A DNA stretch of 64,000 nucleotides from Telmatactis stephensoni (lineage: Eukaryota; Cnidaria; Anthozoa; Actiniaria; Isophelliidae), in assembly GCA_029948255.1 (NCBI GenBank), contig JALIZF010000980.1:1-64000 (forward strand), read 5' to 3'. This document shows, in pieces, positions 60,681-64,000 of this stretch. Within the stretch, counting starts at the first letter, position 1. The number at the start of each line of letters is the position of its first letter. The position numbers and the translations under genes are program-made. Under the pieces are notes generated by a model, which was not told where the DNA came from, made no database searches, and saw only the letters and a list, made by a program, of their open reading frames with translations.

Positions 60681-61151
60681 CTAGCTATTTCTAATAGAAA
60701 GTGAAGTGCTGCGAGCAGAGCTGTTCCCTTAAAACTTACGAAAGTACACCGCTTTGTCTGATATATCAAATGTTTCTTGTCTATCTCCTGTGCTATGCGT
60801 TGTGTGACGAACACTGCTAGTTCATGGCTAGTTGACCTTCAATATTGAACTACAAGGATCAGTGTCGGACACACACAGTTCAAAATATTTAGCACTTTGA
60901 GTAAAGCAATTTTTCAAACAATCTCAAACGGCTGATTATAAAACTAACTGATTTTAAAAAGCTAGTTTATTTAGGGAAAAATGTGAATCGCTGATCGTAT
61001 GTATCGCGTGTTCGTCTAGTGACATCCTTGAATCGACTCTCGATACGGTATGGACTTGAACCGCTGATCGTATGTATCGCATGTTCGTCTAGTGACATCC
61101 ACAGATTACACTGTGTTCCGAATAGGAGGCTACTCGCTTCGCTCGCAGCAA
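60681..61151 (-). mobile_element. 471-bp deletion derivative of the 51,131 element
   Basis: Read on the minus strand it starts ttgctgcgagcgaagcgag and ends ctattagaaatagctag, the same termini as 51,131-53,356; about 300 bp next to the 3' end also match. It interrupts the exon array between copies C and D. Confidence 0.8.
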
Positions 61152-61223
61152 TAATTGAAAAATTGAAATTTGAAAAAATAACAAATACTAAATAGGAATG
61201 AGATGTAATCTAGAAGGATTTAC

Positions 61224-61250
61224 CATTGTGATGATCTATCCAATCGGGTC
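61224..61250 (-). CDS. Candidate 27-nt oxidase exon, copy D
   Basis: Variant copy: GA CCC start and a TGG codon, giving PDWIDHHN. Acceptor caaag and donor gtaaat are intact. Confidence 0.5.
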
Positions 61251-61547
61251 CTTTGAAATTGAAAGAAAAAAACAAATATAAGCTAAGGGTAAAAGAAGAA
61301 TATATACACATTCACCATTCTATTGAAATGATAATTAGAGACATGAATAGAAAAATAAATAAATAAATGAAAAAATATATAAGTAATCAATCAATCAACC
61401 AATCTATCTATCTATCTATATATGAATAGATTATAAATTAATGAATAAATAGATACACTTAATTGCAAAAATGTTGTCAGAGAAAAATAAAATTGAAAAA
61501 TTGAAAAAATCTCTAATAGGAATAAAATGTATTCTAGAAGGATTTAC

Positions 61548-61574
61548 CATTGTGATGATCTATCAAATCGGGTC
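61548..61574 (-). CDS. Candidate 27-nt oxidase exon, copy E
   Basis: GA CCC start as in copy D, but with the TTG codon (PDLIDHHN). Splice sites are intact. Confidence 0.5.
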
Positions 61575-61841
61575 CTTTGAAATTGAAAGAAAAAATCAAA
61601 TATAAGCTAAGTGTAAAAGAAGAATATAAACATATTCACCATTCTATTGAAATGATAACTAAAGACATGAAAAGAAAAATAAATAAATAAATTAAAATAA
61701 TAAATAAACAAGTAATAGATAGATAAAATAAATAAATAAATTAATTAATTAATTAATTAATTAATTAATTAATTAATAATTGAAAAATTGAAATTTGAAA
61801 AAATAACAAATAGGAATGAGATGTAATCTAGAAGGATTTAC

Positions 61842-61868
61842 CATTGTGATGATCTATCAAATCGGGCC
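61842..61868 (-). CDS. Candidate 27-nt oxidase exon, copy F
   Basis: Same as copies A and C (PDLIDHHN); splice sites intact. The transposon at 61,931-63,660 is inserted just upstream of it on this strand. Confidence 0.5.
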
Positions 61869-61930
61869 CTTGAAATAGAAAGAAAAATCAAATATAAATA
61901 AGTGTAAAAGAAAAATATATACATATTCAC

Positions 61931-63660
61931 GGTCCGTGTAGCACTTGCTAATTGAATTTTCTATTTTAAAATCTAAAAACAAAATTCAAAATTTATCATG
62001 ATTTATGAATTTTGATTATTTGAAACTCAATTAAAAATTAAAAATTACTTATTTTTGTGTTTCTTAATATTGTTAATAAAGTTCAAAAACTTTAATAGAC
62101 CAGATGAATCCGCATTTCGTTGATTCGGATAGCAGACATAAAAACGATCATGAGCTGTTTGAATATTAATAGTTTGAAACTAAATTGAATTTCAAAAAAA
62201 CTCCCTTGTTTGTTTTCTTTATTATCAAGGGAAGGGATTTCCCTTCTGGGGTGGGGGGACAGGAGATTTTGTCAAAATTTAGTCAGCTGAACGAGCTGAA
62301 ATTCACACCAATCAGTATTCAAATTAAATATCAGAATACACTGATGTCCTGAAATAATGTCGTAATAACCTGAAACCACAATACCGTAATAGAAACAAGA
62401 TTTTGCTGCTCAGAAGCAGAAGACACAGTTTATATTCTCAGAAAAGGCGACCACTTTGACGGTTTGGTCAAATAAAGGAGGAGCTGTGCCATCCAACGTT
62501 AGTAGACAAGACAGACGTTCTGGGTGCGAGTAGCAATGATAATGATGATGAAGATGATGATGATGACGCAAATGCTGTCCTCGACAGTGACGAAGATAAA
62601 GCCAATGACTATTCTTGTCGCGAGTAGTGATGACGAAGATGATGATGTTCAAAAAGATGATGTCGAGTGTGAAGAAGACAATGATCACGTTGTAGTCGTG
62701 ATCAGAGATGATGATGATGAAGATGATGATGATCATCATCAAAGAGATGTCGCAGGTGCTGACGACTTTGAAGACAGTGACGTTCTGGTGGAGTCTAGTG
62801 CTGCTGCTGATGATGATGTCGATGCAAAAGACGACGTCAAAAATAGTAAGATCCATTTTTATAGAAACGAACCTAATCTGCCAATTTTTAAGTCTGGGAA
62901 ACACAACCTTACATTTGCTGAATTCTTTACTCATCTTGTAGATAATCCTGACATAAATCTAATCGCTAAGGAAATTCCCAGTCGTGTCGAAAACGACGTC
63001 TCTTATACTTTATCAGTCAATCAAGGTGATGTTCCACTTTCCGGATGTCACTTGCGATCAATATATCCTTATTAGGACATTATTTGACATTGTATTCTGA
63101 TATTTTGAATACTGATTGGTGTGAATTTCAGCTCGTTCGCCCTAAATAAGGTATATCCTGAAAACTTACAAGCACTTATAGGAGAGATCGAAGGTAATTT
63201 TTGCTACTATATTGATTTTTAAAAAGGTATCCGTGTTATCCGTGGTATCCGCGAAGTCGAAATGCCGCGAAAATCACTGTTGGCCGAGCTGGTGCCTAAG
63301 TACGCTGACTAACTTTTGACAAAATCTCCTGTCCCCCCACCCCAGAAGGGAAATCCCTTCCTTTGATAATAAAGAAAACAAATAAGGGAGTTTTTTTGAA
63401 ATTCAATTTAGTTTCAAACTATTAATATTCAAACAGCTCATGATCGTTTTTATGTCTGCTATCCGAATCAACGAAATGCGGATTCATCTGGTCTTTTAAA
63501 GTTTTTGAACTTCATTAACGATATTAAGAAACACAAAAATAAGTAATTTTTAATTTTTAATTGAGTTTCAAATAATCAAAATTCATAAATCATGATAAAT
63601 TTTGAATTTTGTTTTTAGATTTTAAAATAGAAAATTCAATTAGCAAGTGCTACACGGACC
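61931..63660. mobile_element. DNA transposon with long inverted repeats, 1.73 kb
   Basis: The termini 'ggtccgtgtagcacttgcta' and their exact complement are flanked by attcac on both sides (61,925-61,930 and 63,661-63,666), a 6-bp target duplication. The inverted arms run to about 62,368 and 63,060; the right arm has about 150 bp extra (about 63,150-63,310). The centre carries one ORF. The superfamily is not recognised. Confidence 0.88.
62524..63075 (+). CDS. Acidic ORF inside the transposon, function unknown
   Basis: An open frame of 183 codons. Residues about 30-105 are dominated by Asp and Glu with some His, written largely by gatgat-type repeats; residues about 108-183 are of normal composition (NLPIFKSGKHNLTFAEFF). 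The stop lies at the inner end of the right inverted repeat. It may be the remnant or N-terminal fragment of a transposase, but no catalytic motif is visible. The first 25 residues are Met-rich and may not be used. Confidence 0.4.
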   Translation: MRVAMIMMMKMMMMTQMLSSTVTKIKPMTILVASSDDEDDDVQKDDVECEEDNDHVVVVIRDDDDEDDDDHHQRDVAGADDFEDSDVLVESSAAADDDVDAKDDVKNSKIHFYRNEPNLPIFKSGKHNLTFAEFFTHLVDNPDINLIAKEIPSRVENDVSYTLSVNQGDVPLSGCHLRSIYPY

Positions 63661-63829
63661 ATTCACCATTCTATTGAAATGATAACTAAAGACAAATAAA
63701 TGAATGAATGAATAAATAAAAAGATAAATAAATAAATAAATAATTAAATAAATAAATAAATAATTGAAAATTTGAAATTTGAAAAAATAAATACTAAATA
63801 GGAATGAGATGTAATCTAGAAGGATTTAC

Positions 63830-63856
63830 CATTGTGATGATCTATCCAATCGGGTC
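63830..63856 (-). CDS. Candidate 27-nt oxidase exon, copy G
   Basis: Identical to copy D (PDWIDHHN) with intact splice sites. The repeat unit continues to the edge of the window, so more copies may follow. Confidence 0.5.
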
Positions 63857-64000
63857 CTTTGAAATTGAAAGAAAAAAGCAAATATAAGCTAAGGGTAAAA
63901 GAAGAATATATACACATTCACCATTCTATTGAAATGATAACTAAAGACATGAAAAGAAAAATAAATAAATTAATTAAAATAATAAATAAACAAGTAATAG

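Larger units (their letters stand above)
59029..64000. other. Upstream intron region of the oxidase gene, repeat-dense
   Basis: It contains a short tandem repeat (59,100-59,200), a LINE-like 3' end (59,200-59,352), a ccag run (59,640-59,666), a MITE (59,692-59,980), then an array of degenerate units of about 250-350 bp, each carrying one 27-nt candidate exon and AT-rich microsatellites ((aatc)n at about 60,387-60,440, (aatt)n at about 61,738-61,776). Two transposons interrupt the array. Confidence 0.7.

Noticed and set aside
62410..62934. Minus-strand His/Ile-rich ORF opposite the acidic ORF
   Set aside because: It is the complement of the gat-type codon repeats of the plus-strand frame.

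Overview
This window is nuclear DNA of an intron-rich animal. It is A+T rich, has no operons and is full of small inverted-repeat elements. The gene content points to a cnidarian, most likely an anthozoan and plausibly a stony coral: a large secreted protein of alternating thrombospondin type 1 (TSP1) and von Willebrand A (vWA) domains resembling coral coadhesin, a small secreted C-type lectin, a complete BBS5, an acylphosphatase, an SLC23 transporter and an L-amino-acid-oxidase-like flavoenzyme. The taxon is inferred from recalled gene families, not from a search.

Layout. 540-15,478 (+): 3' part of a TSP1/vWA gene, 21 exons, with 12 TSP1 and 7 vWA domains; all splice junctions between domains are phase 1. 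15,479-19,680: spacer with a 665-bp inverted-repeat element, four 170-bp tandem units and a small palindromic MITE. 19,681-21,713 (+): three-exon C-type lectin. 22,298-29,924 (-): BBS5, 16 exons, 341 codons, reconstructed in frame throughout. 30,099-31,522 (+): five-exon cysteine-rich secretory or ER protein, divergent from BBS5 across 174 bp. 32,923-34,131 (-): acylphosphatase, four exons including a 17-nt microexon that holds the catalytic arginine. 34,132-38,615: fold-back elements, one nested in another. 38,616-45,746 (-): SLC23 nucleobase/ascorbate transporter, 12 exons, 599 residues. 45,747-55,300: gene-poor, with a dead LINE, SINE heads and a 2.2-kb fold-back element. 55,301-59,028 (-): five exons of an L-amino-acid-oxidase-like gene, followed (60,028-63,856, upstream of them on the minus strand) by seven copies of a candidate 27-nt exon embedded in a tandem repeat that two transposons have interrupted. 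The 5' end of this gene lies beyond the window.

The genes do not form one pathway. BBS5 is a ciliary-trafficking gene. The TSP1/vWA protein and the lectin are secreted proteins suited to the extracellular matrix or surface, and the oxidase may also be secreted, though its signal exon is not seen. The most unusual signal is the 27-nt exon array: six of seven copies keep both splice sites, exact length and phase, so any number of them could be spliced in without breaking the frame.
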